Of a DNA stretch of 64,000 bases, positions 51,875 to 61,269 are shown one piece after another; position 1 is the stretch's first letter, and every line of letters starts with the position of its first letter. Origin of the DNA: Rubrivivax sp. Its GTDB lineage: Bacteria > Pseudomonadota > Gammaproteobacteria > Burkholderiales > Burkholderiaceae_C. Under the pieces are notes generated by a model. The model was not told the origin of the DNA and did no database searches. It saw nothing but the letters and a program-made list of their open reading frames with translations. The stretch lies in the NCBI GenBank assembly GCA_030681795.1, contig JAUXRG010000078.1, positions 124,001-188,000 of the forward strand, given 5' to 3'. The translations under genes and the position numbers were made by a program.

Positions 51875-53203
51875 TCAACGGCCATACGGTCCCCAGGCGG
51901 GCTCGCGCATGTCGGCTCCGCCGCTCAGGAGGCGCGTCTTGATCTTGCCATCCACGGTGGTGGTCATCAACACGTCTGCGCCCTGCAGCCGGGTGGCGTA
52001 GACGATGAGGCGGCCGTTGGGCGCAAAGCTCGGGCTCTCGTCGTTCTGGGTGTCGCTCAGCGTCTGCACGGCGCCCCCTTCGAGCTCCTGCAGCATCAGC
52101 CGGTAGGCCGAGCCCTGGCGCGTGATGTACGCCAGCAGCTTGCCGTCCGGGCTGAGGGCCGGGCTGATGTTGTAGTCGCCGCGGTAGGTAACGCGCTCGA
52201 CGCCACCGCCTGCGGCGCCCACGCGGTAGATCTGCGGGCCGCCGCCTCGGTCGCTCACGAAGTAGATGTGGCGCCCATCGGGCGCGAAGACGGGCTCGGT
52301 GTCTATGCCGCTGCTGGTGGTCAAGCGCACCGGCGTGCCGCCGGCCGCCGGCATCGTGTAGAGCTGCGCCAGGCCGTCCTGCGACAGCGTCACCGCCAGC
52401 CGCTTGCCGTCGGGCGACCAGGCCGGCGCGCTGTTCGAGCCGCGGAATGCGGCCACGATGCGGCGCTCTCCGCTGGTGAGGTCCTGCACCCAGACCACGG
52501 CCTTCTGGGTCTCGAAGGACACATAGGCCAGGCGCTTGCCGTCCGGCGCCCAGGCCGGCGAGATGATGGGCTCGGGGCTGGCCAGCGCCACCTGCCCGCC
52601 TTCGCCGTCGGCGTCGGCGATGTGCAGCGAGAATTTCTTGCCCTCGCGCACCACGTAGGCGATGCGGGTGGCGTTGACGCCGCGCTCACCGGTGAGTTTC
52701 TCGTGGATCTCGTCGGCCACGCGGTGCGCCGCCAGCCGCAGGTCGGCCGCCAGCACGACCTTGCTCTGGCCGAGCAACTCGTCGCCCTTGACGGCGTCCC
52801 AGAGCTTGTAGCGCACATCGAAGCGGCCGTCGGCCAGCCGCGACACCGAACCGGCCAGCAAGGCGTCGGCCCCCCGCCCGCGCCACTGCGGCAGGTCGAC
52901 CTGGCTGCGCTCGTCCAACGCCGCGTCGGCCGTCTGCGTGCGCACCAGGCCGCTGCGCTCGAGATCGGCGCGCACGATCTGCGACACCGCCGCGGCGGAC
53001 CGGGCCTCGTCGCGAAATGCCGCCACGAACAGCGGCACCTGCGTGGCGCCGACTCCCGAGATCTCGACGCGGAACTGCGCGGCCACCGGCAGCGCGGCCA
53101 GCGTGCTCGCCGAAGCCATCGCGAAGATGAATCGGCGGCGCGGCCAAGCGTTGTGCGCGGCGTTCAAGACTGGCGAGCGGGGTGAGTCGTCATGGCGCGG
53201 CAT
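51875..53203 (-). CDS. tolB: Tol-Pal translocation protein TolB
   Basis: Signal peptide, TolB N-domain, repeated beta-propeller motifs (PAWAPDGKRLAYVS); adjacent to pal. Confidence 0.94.
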   Translation of the reverse strand: MPRHDDSPRSPVLNAAHNAWPRRRFIFAMASASTLAALPVAAQFRVEISGVGATQVPLFVAAFRDEARSAAAVSQIVRADLERSGLVRTQTADAALDERSQVDLPQWRGRGADALLAGSVSRLADGRFDVRYKLWDAVKGDELLGQSKVVLAADLRLAAHRVADEIHEKLTGERGVNATRIAYVVREGKKFSLHIADADGEGGQVALASPEPIISPAWAPDGKRLAYVSFETQKAVVWVQDLTSGERRIVAAFRGSNSAPAWSPDGKRLAVTLSQDGLAQLYTMPAAGGTPVRLTTSSGIDTEPVFAPDGRHIYFVSDRGGGPQIYRVGAAGGGVERVTYRGDYNISPALSPDGKLLAYITRQGSAYRLMLQELEGGAVQTLSDTQNDESPSFAPNGRLIVYATRLQGADVLMTTTVDGKIKTRLLSGGADMREPAWGPYGR

Positions 53204-53307
53204 TGTAGGCAGCCGGTGGGCTGCACCCGCCGGGGTGCTACACCGGGGCAGTTCGGCCCGTCGATAATCCGGCCCGGCCGCCCCACCGCGGCAAGCCACC
53301 CCGCTTC

Positions 53308-55035
53308 ATGCCCACACTCCCGCAGCGTTTTGCCCGGCTCGTGCCTTATGTGCGAAGCAGCCGCCTCGGCCTCATGGCAGCGGCGCTGGGTGCCATCGTC
53401 ACCGCAAGCACCGAACCCATGGTGGGCGAGCTGCTGCGCCAGCTGCTCGACAAGGGCTTCAAACCCGGCGGCATGGCACTGTGGATGGTGCCGGCGGCCA
53501 TCATCAGCCTGCTGGTGGTGCGCAGCCTGTCGGGCTTCGTGGCCCAGTACGGGCTGGCCTGGACCGCCCACCGCGCCGTGCTGCAACTGCGTGAGCGCAT
53601 GTTCGAGCGCCTGCTGGCCAGCGCGCCGGCGCTGTACTCGCAGCACAGCGCCAGCAGCATGACCAACACCCTGGTCTACGAAGCCCAGGCCGGCGCCACC
53701 CAGCTCGCCTCCTGCCTGCTCACGCTGGTGCGCGATTCGCTCATCCTGGTGGCGCTGCTGGCCTACCTGCTCACGCTGAACTGGCAGCTCACGCTCATCG
53801 TGGGCCTGCTCTTCCCGGTCGTGGCGGTGGTGATGCGGCTGCTCGGGCGCCGACTGCACCGCCTCACCCTGGAGGGACAGCAGGCCACCGACGCGCTGGC
53901 CTACGTGGTGGAAGAGAACATGCTTGCCTGGCGCATCGTGCGCCTGTTCGGGGCCCAGGCCCACCAGCGCCAGCGCTTCTTCGCCCGCGCCGACGGCGTG
54001 CGCCGCCTGATGCTCAAGGCCGTGGTGGCCGGTGGCACGATGACGCCGGTGACGCAGATCCTGGCCGCCTGCGCGCTGTCGGTGGTGATCATGATCGCCA
54101 TGGCGCAGGGCCGCGCCGGCAGCACCACGGTGGGCGAGTTCGTGGCCTTCGTGACCACGCTGCTGCAGCTGGTGGCGCCAGCCAAGCACCTGTCGGACGT
54201 GATCGCGCCGCTCACGCGCGGTCTGGCCGCGGTGGAGCGCGGCCTCGATCTCATCGAGCTCAGCCCGCAGGAGCACAGCGGCACCTACCGCCCCGCCAAG
54301 GCGCGCGGCGAAATCACCTTCGAGGCCGTGAGCCTGCGCTATGGCGAAGACAACGCGCCCGCCCTGGTCGACCTGAGCCTGCAGGTGCGTGCCGGCGAGA
54401 CGGTGGCGCTGGTCGGGCCTTCGGGCGCGGGCAAGACCACGCTCGCAAACCTGCTGCCGCGCTTCGTCGAGCCCAGCAGCGGGCGCATCCTGCTCGACGG
54501 CGTGCCGCTGGCCGAATGGGACGTGCAGGCGCTGCGCCGCCAGTTCGCGCTGGTGAGCCAGGACGTGGTGCTGTTCAACGATACGGTGGCCGCCAACGTG
54601 ACGCTGGGCGCGGCGATGTCGCGCGAGCAGGTGCGCGAGGCCTTGCGCGCGGCCCATTTGCTGGACTTCGTGGAGAGCCTGCCGCAGGGCCTGGATTCGC
54701 CCATCGGCCACAACGGCAGCCAGCTCTCGGGCGGGCAGCGCCAGCGCCTGGCGATCGCACGCGCCATCGCCAAGGACGCGCCGGTGCTGATCCTGGACGA
54801 GGCCACCTCGGCGCTGGACAGCGAGTCCGAGCGCGCCGTGCAGGCCGCGCTGGACACCCTGATGCAGGGCCGCACCACGCTGGTCATCGCGCACCGCCTG
54901 TCCACCATAGAGCACGCCGACCGCGTGCTGGCGATGGAAGCCGGCCGCCTGGTGGAGCAAGGCACGCATGCCGAGCTGCTGGCCGCCGGCGGGCTCTATG
55001 CGCGGCTGCATGCCATGCAGTTCCGCGCTTCGTGA
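53308..55035 (+). CDS. msbA: Lipid A export ABC transporter MsbA
   Basis: Six-TM plus NBD; GPSGAGKTTLANLLPRFVEPSSG, LSGGQRQRLAIARAI, LILDEATSALD. Confidence 0.9.
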   Translation: MPTLPQRFARLVPYVRSSRLGLMAAALGAIVTASTEPMVGELLRQLLDKGFKPGGMALWMVPAAIISLLVVRSLSGFVAQYGLAWTAHRAVLQLRERMFERLLASAPALYSQHSASSMTNTLVYEAQAGATQLASCLLTLVRDSLILVALLAYLLTLNWQLTLIVGLLFPVVAVVMRLLGRRLHRLTLEGQQATDALAYVVEENMLAWRIVRLFGAQAHQRQRFFARADGVRRLMLKAVVAGGTMTPVTQILAACALSVVIMIAMAQGRAGSTTVGEFVAFVTTLLQLVAPAKHLSDVIAPLTRGLAAVERGLDLIELSPQEHSGTYRPAKARGEITFEAVSLRYGEDNAPALVDLSLQVRAGETVALVGPSGAGKTTLANLLPRFVEPSSGRILLDGVPLAEWDVQALRRQFALVSQDVVLFNDTVAANVTLGAAMSREQVREALRAAHLLDFVESLPQGLDSPIGHNGSQLSGGQRQRLAIARAIAKDAPVLILDEATSALDSESERAVQAALDTLMQGRTTLVIAHRLSTIEHADRVLAMEAGRLVEQGTHAELLAAGGLYARLHAMQFRAS

Positions 55036-55083
55036 GGCGCTTCGTGAGACACGCGGCTGCATGCGATGCAGTTCCGCGCTTCG
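55001..55083. repeat. 32-bp near-perfect direct repeat spanning the msbA stop codon
   Basis: 55001-55032 and 55052-55083 CGCGGCTGCATGC[C/G]ATGCAGTTCCGCGCTTCG, 1 mismatch, 51-bp offset. Confidence 0.95.
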
Positions 55084-55135
55084 GCTGGGTAGACTGCCGC
55101 CCCGGCCCACCCCCAAGACCCACGGAGACAAGACG

Positions 55136-57526
55136 ATGACCGCACCCCACCTTGCCCGCCCCGCCGCGCCGCGGGCCACGCTGGCCCTTTCGGCCCTGGC
55201 CGCCGCCGCGCTGCTGGGCGCCTGCGCTGGCACCGCACCGGGCCAGGCGCCGCCCGATGCCCGGGCCGAGCGCACCGCCCACATCGTGCGCACGGCCCAT
55301 GGCGTGCCGCACATCACCGCGCCCGACCTCGAAACCCTGGCCTACGCCGTGGCCTACGCGCATGCCGAAGACAACGTCTGCCAGACCGCGCAGCAGCTCA
55401 CGACCGTGCGCGGCGAGCGCTCGCGCTGGTTCGGCCCGGCGGCCACGGCGCTGCTCGGCCGCCGCGTGCTGCCCAACGAGCAGATCGACTTCTTCATCGC
55501 CGCGCACATGGACGACGCGGCGCTGGCCCGCGCCTGGGCCCAGGCCAGCGGCGATGCGCAGGCCATGACGCGCGGCTACGTCGCCGGCTACAACCGCTTC
55601 CTGGCCGAACGCGGCGCGCGGCTGCCTGCGGCCTGCGCGGGCCAGCCCTGGGTGCAGCCGATGACCGAGGCGCACTACCGGCGGCTGGCCGAAGTCGCCG
55701 GCGTGCAGGCCGGCATTGCGGCACTCGCCGACGCGATGCTCGCCGCCCAGCCGCCCGCCCCCAAGGTGACCGCGGTCGACGCGCCGTTCGTCATGGCCGA
55801 CGCCGTGCAGGCCCTGCGCGAGGTCGGCCTGGTGGACTCCCCGCTGGGCTCCAACGCCTGGTCCTTCGGCCGTGACACCACGGGCACCGGCCGCGGCCTG
55901 CTGCTGGGCAACCCGCACTTCCCGTGGGCGGGCGTGAACCGCTTCTGGCAAATGCACCTCACCGTGCCCGGCCGCATGGACGTGATGGGCGCGGCCACCG
56001 GCCACACGCCGGCAGTGCAGATCGGCTTCAACAAGGACGTGGCCTGGTCGCACACCGTCTCCACCGGCAAGCGCTTCACGCTGCACGAGCTGACGCTGGT
56101 GCCCGGCGACGCCACCAGCTACCTCATCGACGGCCAGCCCGAGAAGATGCGCTCCAAGGGGGTGACCATCGCCACGCAGGGCGCCGACGGCCAGCCCGCC
56201 AGCAAGCAGATGACGCTGTGGTCCACGCGCTGGGGCCCGCTCGTCATGGCCCCGCGCCTGGGCCTGAACTGGACCGCCGCGCGCGCCTACGCGATGCAGG
56301 ACGCCAACGCCGGCAACGCGCGCTCCACCGACACCTGGCTGGGCTTCGCCAGCGCCACCAGCGTGCAGGAGATGCAGCGCGCCCTGCGCAACCTGGGCAT
56401 GCCCTGGGTCAACACCATCGCCACCGACCGCCAGGGCCAGGCCATGTACGCCGACGTCAGCGTGGTGCCCGACGTGGACGAGGCCCAGCTCGCGCGCTGC
56501 GCGCCGAGCAAGGCCGCCGCGGCGCTGCGCGGGCCGGCCGGGCTGATCGTGCTGGACGGCAGCAAGAGCGACTGCGGCTGGCAGCGCGACAGCACCTCGC
56601 CGGTGCCGGGCCTGATCCCCATGGAACGCTTGCCGATCGCGGTGCGCAGCGACTGGGTCCACAACAGCAACGACAGCTTCTTCTATTCGCACCCGGCGCA
56701 GCGCTTCAGCGGCATTTCGCCGATGGTGGGCGACGACATCGTGCGCAGGCCGCGCACGCGTGCCGGCCTGATCGAGATCCCCGAGCTCGTCGCCGCCGGG
56801 CCGGTGACCCTGCAGGCGGCGCAGCGGCAGCTTTTCGCCGACCGCAACACCATGGCGCGCATGGTGCTGCCCGACCTGCTGGCGGCCTGCGCCGCGGGGG
56901 CGCCCACGCCCGAAGCCACCGAGGGCTGCACCGCGCTGCGCGGCTGGGACCGCACGAATACGCTGCAGGCCCGCGGCGCGCATCTGTTCCGCGAGTTCTG
57001 GCGCGTGGCCAGCGCGGTGCCGGGGGTCTACCGCCTGCCTTTCGACCGCGCGCAGCCGGTGGCCACGCCGGCCGGCCTGAAGATGGACGACGCCGCCGTG
57101 GCACCCAAGGTCTGGGACGCGCTGACGCAGGCCGTCCAGCGCGTGCGCGGCGCGGGTTTCGCCCTGGACGCCACGCTGGCCAGCGTGCAGCGCCCGCTGA
57201 TCACCGATGAAGCCATCCCGCTGCATGGCGGCGACGAGATCGAGGGCGTGCTCAACAACCTGGGCAACCAGTTCGCGCCCGGCATCACGCCGCAGGGCCT
57301 GCGCATCGACTACGGCTCGAGCTACCTGCAGGCGGTGACTTTCGACGAGCGCGGCCCCATCGCCCAGGCCCTCCTCACCTACGGCCAGAGCACCGACCCG
57401 GCCTCGCCGCATGCCTACGACCAGCTGCGCCTGTACTCGCAGAACAAGTGGCCGACGTTGCCCTTCCACGCGGTGGATGTGGCGCGTGAGCGCGTCGGCG
57501 CGGTGACGCGGCTCACCCGGCCCTGA
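55136..57526 (+). CDS. Penicillin acylase family (Ntn hydrolase), PvdQ-like acylase lipoprotein
   Basis: LLGACAGT lipobox; GSNAWSFGRDTTGTGRGLLLGNPHFPWAGVNRFWQMHLTVPGRMDVMGA. Confidence 0.88.
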   Translation: MTAPHLARPAAPRATLALSALAAAALLGACAGTAPGQAPPDARAERTAHIVRTAHGVPHITAPDLETLAYAVAYAHAEDNVCQTAQQLTTVRGERSRWFGPAATALLGRRVLPNEQIDFFIAAHMDDAALARAWAQASGDAQAMTRGYVAGYNRFLAERGARLPAACAGQPWVQPMTEAHYRRLAEVAGVQAGIAALADAMLAAQPPAPKVTAVDAPFVMADAVQALREVGLVDSPLGSNAWSFGRDTTGTGRGLLLGNPHFPWAGVNRFWQMHLTVPGRMDVMGAATGHTPAVQIGFNKDVAWSHTVSTGKRFTLHELTLVPGDATSYLIDGQPEKMRSKGVTIATQGADGQPASKQMTLWSTRWGPLVMAPRLGLNWTAARAYAMQDANAGNARSTDTWLGFASATSVQEMQRALRNLGMPWVNTIATDRQGQAMYADVSVVPDVDEAQLARCAPSKAAAALRGPAGLIVLDGSKSDCGWQRDSTSPVPGLIPMERLPIAVRSDWVHNSNDSFFYSHPAQRFSGISPMVGDDIVRRPRTRAGLIEIPELVAAGPVTLQAAQRQLFADRNTMARMVLPDLLAACAAGAPTPEATEGCTALRGWDRTNTLQARGAHLFREFWRVASAVPGVYRLPFDRAQPVATPAGLKMDDAAVAPKVWDALTQAVQRVRGAGFALDATLASVQRPLITDEAIPLHGGDEIEGVLNNLGNQFAPGITPQGLRIDYGSSYLQAVTFDERGPIAQALLTYGQSTDPASPHAYDQLRLYSQNKWPTLPFHAVDVARERVGAVTRLTRP

Positions 57527-57541
57527 GCGAAACCGCACGTG

Positions 57542-57575
57542 ACGAGGGCCCGGCAGTCGCCTGCCGGGCCCTCGT
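57542..57575 (+). terminator. Strong intrinsic-terminator-like hairpin between acylase and htpX
   Basis: ACGAGGGCCCGGCAG-tcgc-CTGCCGGGCCCTCGT, 15-bp perfect stem followed by TTCATTT. Confidence 0.85.
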
Positions 57576-57587
57576 TTCATTTCCGGT

Positions 57588-58463
57588 TCACTGCCCTTGC
57601 TGCAGCGCGCGGATGCGGTCCTCGATGGGCGGGTGGCTGGAGAACAGCGCCATCAGGCCGCTGGGCTTGGCGCTGATGCCCATGGTGGCCACGCTCTGCG
57701 GCAACTCGCCGGGGTCCAGCCCGCCCAGGCGGGCCAGGGCATTGATCATGGGCTGCTTGCGGCCCATCAACGCCGAGGCGCCGGCGTCGGCGCGGTATTC
57801 GCGCTGGCGCGAGAACCAGGCCACGATGATCGCCGCCAGCACACCGAGCACGATGTCGAGCACGATGGTGGTCACGTAGTAGCCGATGCCCGGGCCTTCG
57901 CGGTCGTTGCGCAGCACGACTTTGTCGATGAAGTAGCCGATGGCGCGCGACAGGAAGACCACGAAGGTATTCATCACGCCCTGGATCAGCGTCATCGTCA
58001 CCATGTCGCCGTTGGCCACGTGCGAGATCTCGTGGCCGATCACGGCCTCGACCTCGTCGCGGCTCATGCTCTGCAGCAAGCCCGTGGAAACCGCCACCAG
58101 CGCCGAGTTCTTGAAGGCCCCGGTGGCGAAGGCGTTGGGTTCGCCGTCGAAAACCGCCACCTCGGGCATCTTGATGCCCGCCTTCTGCGCGAAGCGCTCC
58201 ACGGCGCCGACGATCCAGCGGTGCGTGGGGTCGGCCGAGCCGTTGATGACCACCGCCTTGGTGCTCCACTTGGCCATGGGCTTGCTTATCAACAGCGAGA
58301 TGATGGCGCCGCCAAAACCCATCACCGCGGCGAATCCCAGCAGCAGCCCCAGGTTCAGCCCACTGGCGGTGAGGTAGCGGTTGACGCCCAGCAGGCTCGC
58401 GGCAATGCCCAGCACCAGCATGACGGCCAGGTTGGTGACGACGAAGAGCAGCACACGTTTCAT
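57588..58463 (-). CDS. htpX: Membrane zinc metalloprotease HtpX
   Basis: [38 protein letters not shown]. Confidence 0.96.
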   Translation of the reverse strand: MKRVLLFVVTNLAVMLVLGIAASLLGVNRYLTASGLNLGLLLGFAAVMGFGGAIISLLISKPMAKWSTKAVVINGSADPTHRWIVGAVERFAQKAGIKMPEVAVFDGEPNAFATGAFKNSALVAVSTGLLQSMSRDEVEAVIGHEISHVANGDMVTMTLIQGVMNTFVVFLSRAIGYFIDKVVLRNDREGPGIGYYVTTIVLDIVLGVLAAIIVAWFSRQREYRADAGASALMGRKQPMINALARLGGLDPGELPQSVATMGISAKPSGLMALFSSHPPIEDRIRALQQGQ

Positions 58464-58584
58464 GACAGTGACGCGCCGCGGGGCGCGCAAGTGGCGGAGA
58501 CAGGCCTGGATATTAGGGCCCGCGGCCGGGTTTCAATGCCCCCGGCGTGGGCGCCGCGCCGCTGCGCCGCGCCCGCATCGCCGC

Positions 58585-59457
58585 TCAGGCCGCTTTGCGC
58601 AGCCGCACGTGGTTGGGCTGGCCCGCGGGCAACAACTCGAAGAGCCCGGCAAAGGGGCTCAGCAGCTTGGTCGACGAACCGCTGCGGCTGAGCAGCCCGG
58701 CCTCGCGCAGGCGCACCGAGACGACGCGCAACTCCAGCGTCTCGCCGCGCTCGAGCTCGGGCAGGCAGTCCAGGATCTGGCGCGCCTTCTCGGGCAGGGG
58801 TGGCGGCGCCGGTTCGGGCGGGGGCGCGCTCGCCTGAACCGCGGCCTTGCGCCGCGGCGCGGCCTTCTTGGCTGGTGTGGCCGGTGCCTTGGCTGCGGGG
58901 GTCTTGCCCGGGGCGGTCGTGCTGGCAGCGGTCGTGCTGGCAGGGGTCGCGCTGGCGGTGGTCCTGCTGGCGGCGGTCTTGGTCGCCGTCTTGCGTGCCG
59001 GCCTGGGGGTCTTGGTCGCGGCCGTGCGGGCCACCTTGCGGTGGGCGAGCACGGTGTAGTCGTCGTAGACCTCCTGTGTCTCGTCGCCGGTCTTGCCCTC
59101 CTGGCCGAAGCCGCGCACCACGCAGCCCTTTTCGCGCAACCGGTTCACCAGCGGCGCGAAGTCGGAATCCGACGAGGCGATGGCCACCACGTCGGGCCGC
59201 TCGGCCAGCACCAGGTCGATGGCATCCACGGCCAGCGCGATATCGGTGCTGTTCTTGCCCGTGGCCAGGTTCACCATGGGCTTGATGCCCAGGCGCTTGA
59301 ACGCCGCCTGGTGCTTGACGGCGCCCTCGGCCGTGCCATAGGCGCGGCGCAGGTGCAGCGCGCCATGCTGCTCGATCAGCAGCTTGACGGTTTGCTCCAT
59401 CACGTCGACGGACACGTTGTCGGCGTCGATGAGCAGCATCACGCGGTCGGTGGTCAT
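58585..59457 (-). CDS. NYN-domain putative RNase with C-terminal OST-HTH/LOTUS domain
   Basis: [45 protein letters not shown]; long T/A/K/P linker; winged-helix-like tail. Confidence 0.88.
   Translation of the reverse strand: MTTDRVMLLIDADNVSVDVMEQTVKLLIEQHGALHLRRAYGTAEGAVKHQAAFKRLGIKPMVNLATGKNSTDIALAVDAIDLVLAERPDVVAIASSDSDFAPLVNRLREKGCVVRGFGQEGKTGDETQEVYDDYTVLAHRKVARTAATKTPRPARKTATKTAASRTTASATPASTTAASTTAPGKTPAAKAPATPAKKAAPRRKAAVQASAPPPEPAPPPLPEKARQILDCLPELERGETLELRVVSVRLREAGLLSRSGSSTKLLSPFAGLFELLPAGQPNHVRLRKAA
58916..58990. repeat. 15-bp coding minisatellite in the NYN-protein linker
   Basis: gtcgtgctggcagcg / gtcgtgctggcaggg / gtcgcgctggcggtg / gtcctgctggcggcg plus a degenerate fifth unit. 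Confidence 0.85.
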
Positions 59458-60497
59458 GCAAGTTTCCAGTTCAAGGTTTCGCCGGCGCGCAGCGGCTTGA
59501 TGAGCGCGTCACCGAAGGGCAGCGTCTCGGGCAGGGCCCAGGGTTCGCGCTTCAGGGTCACGGTGCCGGCGTTGCGCGGCAGACCGTAGAAATCGGGGCC
59601 GTGGTGGCTGGCGAAGGCTTCGAGCCGGTCCAGCGCGCCGGCCGCTTCGAAGGCCTCGGCATACAGCTCCAGCGCGGCCGGAGCGGTGAAGCAGCCCGCG
59701 CCGCACACCGATTGCTCCTTCAGCGCCGCGGCATGCGGCGCGCTGTCGGTGCCGAGGAAGAATTTCGGATTGCCCGAAGTGGCCGCGCGCACCAGCGCCT
59801 GGCGGTGCCTCTCCTTCTTCAGCACGGGCAGGCAGTAGTAATGCGGGCGCAAGCCACCGGTGAACAACGCATTGCGGTTGTAGAGCAGGTGGTGGGCGGT
59901 GACCGTGGCGGCGGTGAATTCGCCGCTGCCGGCCACGTACTCGGCCGCCTCGACGGTGGTGATGTGCTCGAAGACGACCTTCAGCGCGGGGAAGTCGGCG
60001 CGCAGCGGCTGCATCACGCGCTCGATGAAGACCGCCTCGCGGTCGAAGATGTCGACCTCGGGGTCGGTGACCTCGCCGTGCACCAGCAAAGGCAGGCCTT
60101 CGCGCTGCATCGCCTCCAGCGCCGGGTAGGTGTGCCGGATGTCGGTCACGCCGGCGTCGCTATTCGTCGTCGCGCCGGCCGGGTAGAGCTTGAGCGCCAC
60201 CACGCCGGCGGCCTTGGCGCGGCGGATCTCCAGCGGCGAGGTCCGGTCGGTGAGGTACAGCGTCATCAGCGGCTCGAAGCTCATGCCCTCGGGCAGCGCC
60301 TCGACGATGCGCTCCAGGTAGGCCAGCGCCGCCAGCGCGGTGGTCACCGGCGGCCTGAGGTTGGGCATGACGATGGCGCGGCCGAACTGGCGCGCGGTGT
60401 AGGGCAGCACGGCGGCCAGCGCGGCGCCGTCGCGCAGGTGGAGATGCCAGTCGTCGGGGCGCGTGATCGTCAGCGTGGGCGCGATGTCGCTCGTCAT
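59454..60497 (-). CDS. pyrC: Dihydroorotase
   Basis: [39 protein letters not shown]. Confidence 0.96.
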   Translation of the reverse strand: MTSDIAPTLTITRPDDWHLHLRDGAALAAVLPYTARQFGRAIVMPNLRPPVTTALAALAYLERIVEALPEGMSFEPLMTLYLTDRTSPLEIRRAKAAGVVALKLYPAGATTNSDAGVTDIRHTYPALEAMQREGLPLLVHGEVTDPEVDIFDREAVFIERVMQPLRADFPALKVVFEHITTVEAAEYVAGSGEFTAATVTAHHLLYNRNALFTGGLRPHYYCLPVLKKERHRQALVRAATSGNPKFFLGTDSAPHAAALKEQSVCGAGCFTAPAALELYAEAFEAAGALDRLEAFASHHGPDFYGLPRNAGTVTLKREPWALPETLPFGDALIKPLRAGETLNWKLA

Positions 60498-60531
60498 GCG
60501 ATCGATTCTCGCACCGGGGTCGCGGAGCGCT

Positions 60532-61266
60532 TCAATGCTCCAGGATCTTGGAGAGGAACTCCTTGGCCCGCGGCGTGCGCGCCTCGGGGTCGCCGAAGAA
60601 GGAGGCCTTGGTGCAATCCTCGACGATGCGGCCTTCGTCCATGAAGATGACGCGGTGGCTCACCTTCTTGGCGAACCCCATCTCGTGGGTCACGACCATC
60701 ATCGTCATGCCTTCGTCGGCCAGCTTGACCATCACGTCGAGCACCTCGCCCACCATCTCGGGGTCCAGCGCCGAGGTCGGCTCGTCGAAGAGCATGACGA
60801 TGGGGTCCATGCTCAGCGCGCGCGCAATCGCCACGCGCTGCTGCTGGCCGCCGGAGAGCTGGCCGGGGTACTTGTCCTTGTGCACCGTCAGGCCCACACG
60901 CTCGAGCATCTTCAGCCCGCGCGCCTGGGCTTCCCCGGTGTCACGGCCCAGCACCTTGATCTGCGCCAGCGTGAGGTTTTCGGTGACGGACAGGTGCGGG
61001 AAGAGCTCGAAGTGCTGGAACACCATGCCCACGCGTGCGCGCAGCTTGGGCAGGTTGGTCCTGGGGTCGGTCAGGCTGATGCCGTCGACGACGATGTCGC
61101 CCTTCTGGAAGGGCTCCAGCGCGTTGACGGTCTTGATCAGCGTGCTCTTGCCCGAGCCCGAGGGGCCGCAGACGACCACCACCTCGCCCTTGCTGATGTG
61201 GGTGGTGCAGTCGACCAGGACCTGGAAGCTGCCGTACCACTTGCTGATGTTCTTGATTTCGATCAC
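60532..61266 (-). CDS. gltL: Amino-acid ABC transporter ATP-binding protein (GltL/GlnQ type)
   Basis: [56 protein letters not shown]. Confidence 0.9.
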   Translation of the reverse strand: MIEIKNISKWYGSFQVLVDCTTHISKGEVVVVCGPSGSGKSTLIKTVNALEPFQKGDIVVDGISLTDPRTNLPKLRARVGMVFQHFELFPHLSVTENLTLAQIKVLGRDTGEAQARGLKMLERVGLTVHKDKYPGQLSGGQQQRVAIARALSMDPIVMLFDEPTSALDPEMVGEVLDVMVKLADEGMTMMVVTHEMGFAKKVSHRVIFMDEGRIVEDCTKASFFGDPEARTPRAKEFLSKILEH

Positions 61267-61269
61267 GTT

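Noticed and set aside
50804-53185. 793-aa plus-strand ORF
   Set aside because: Antisense to cpoB-pal-tolB, which have clear motifs.
54884-57580. 898-aa minus-strand ORF
   Set aside because: Antisense to the PvdQ-like acylase; Arg/Ala/Gly/His/Gln-rich composition typical of GC-rich shadow ORFs; no domain motifs.
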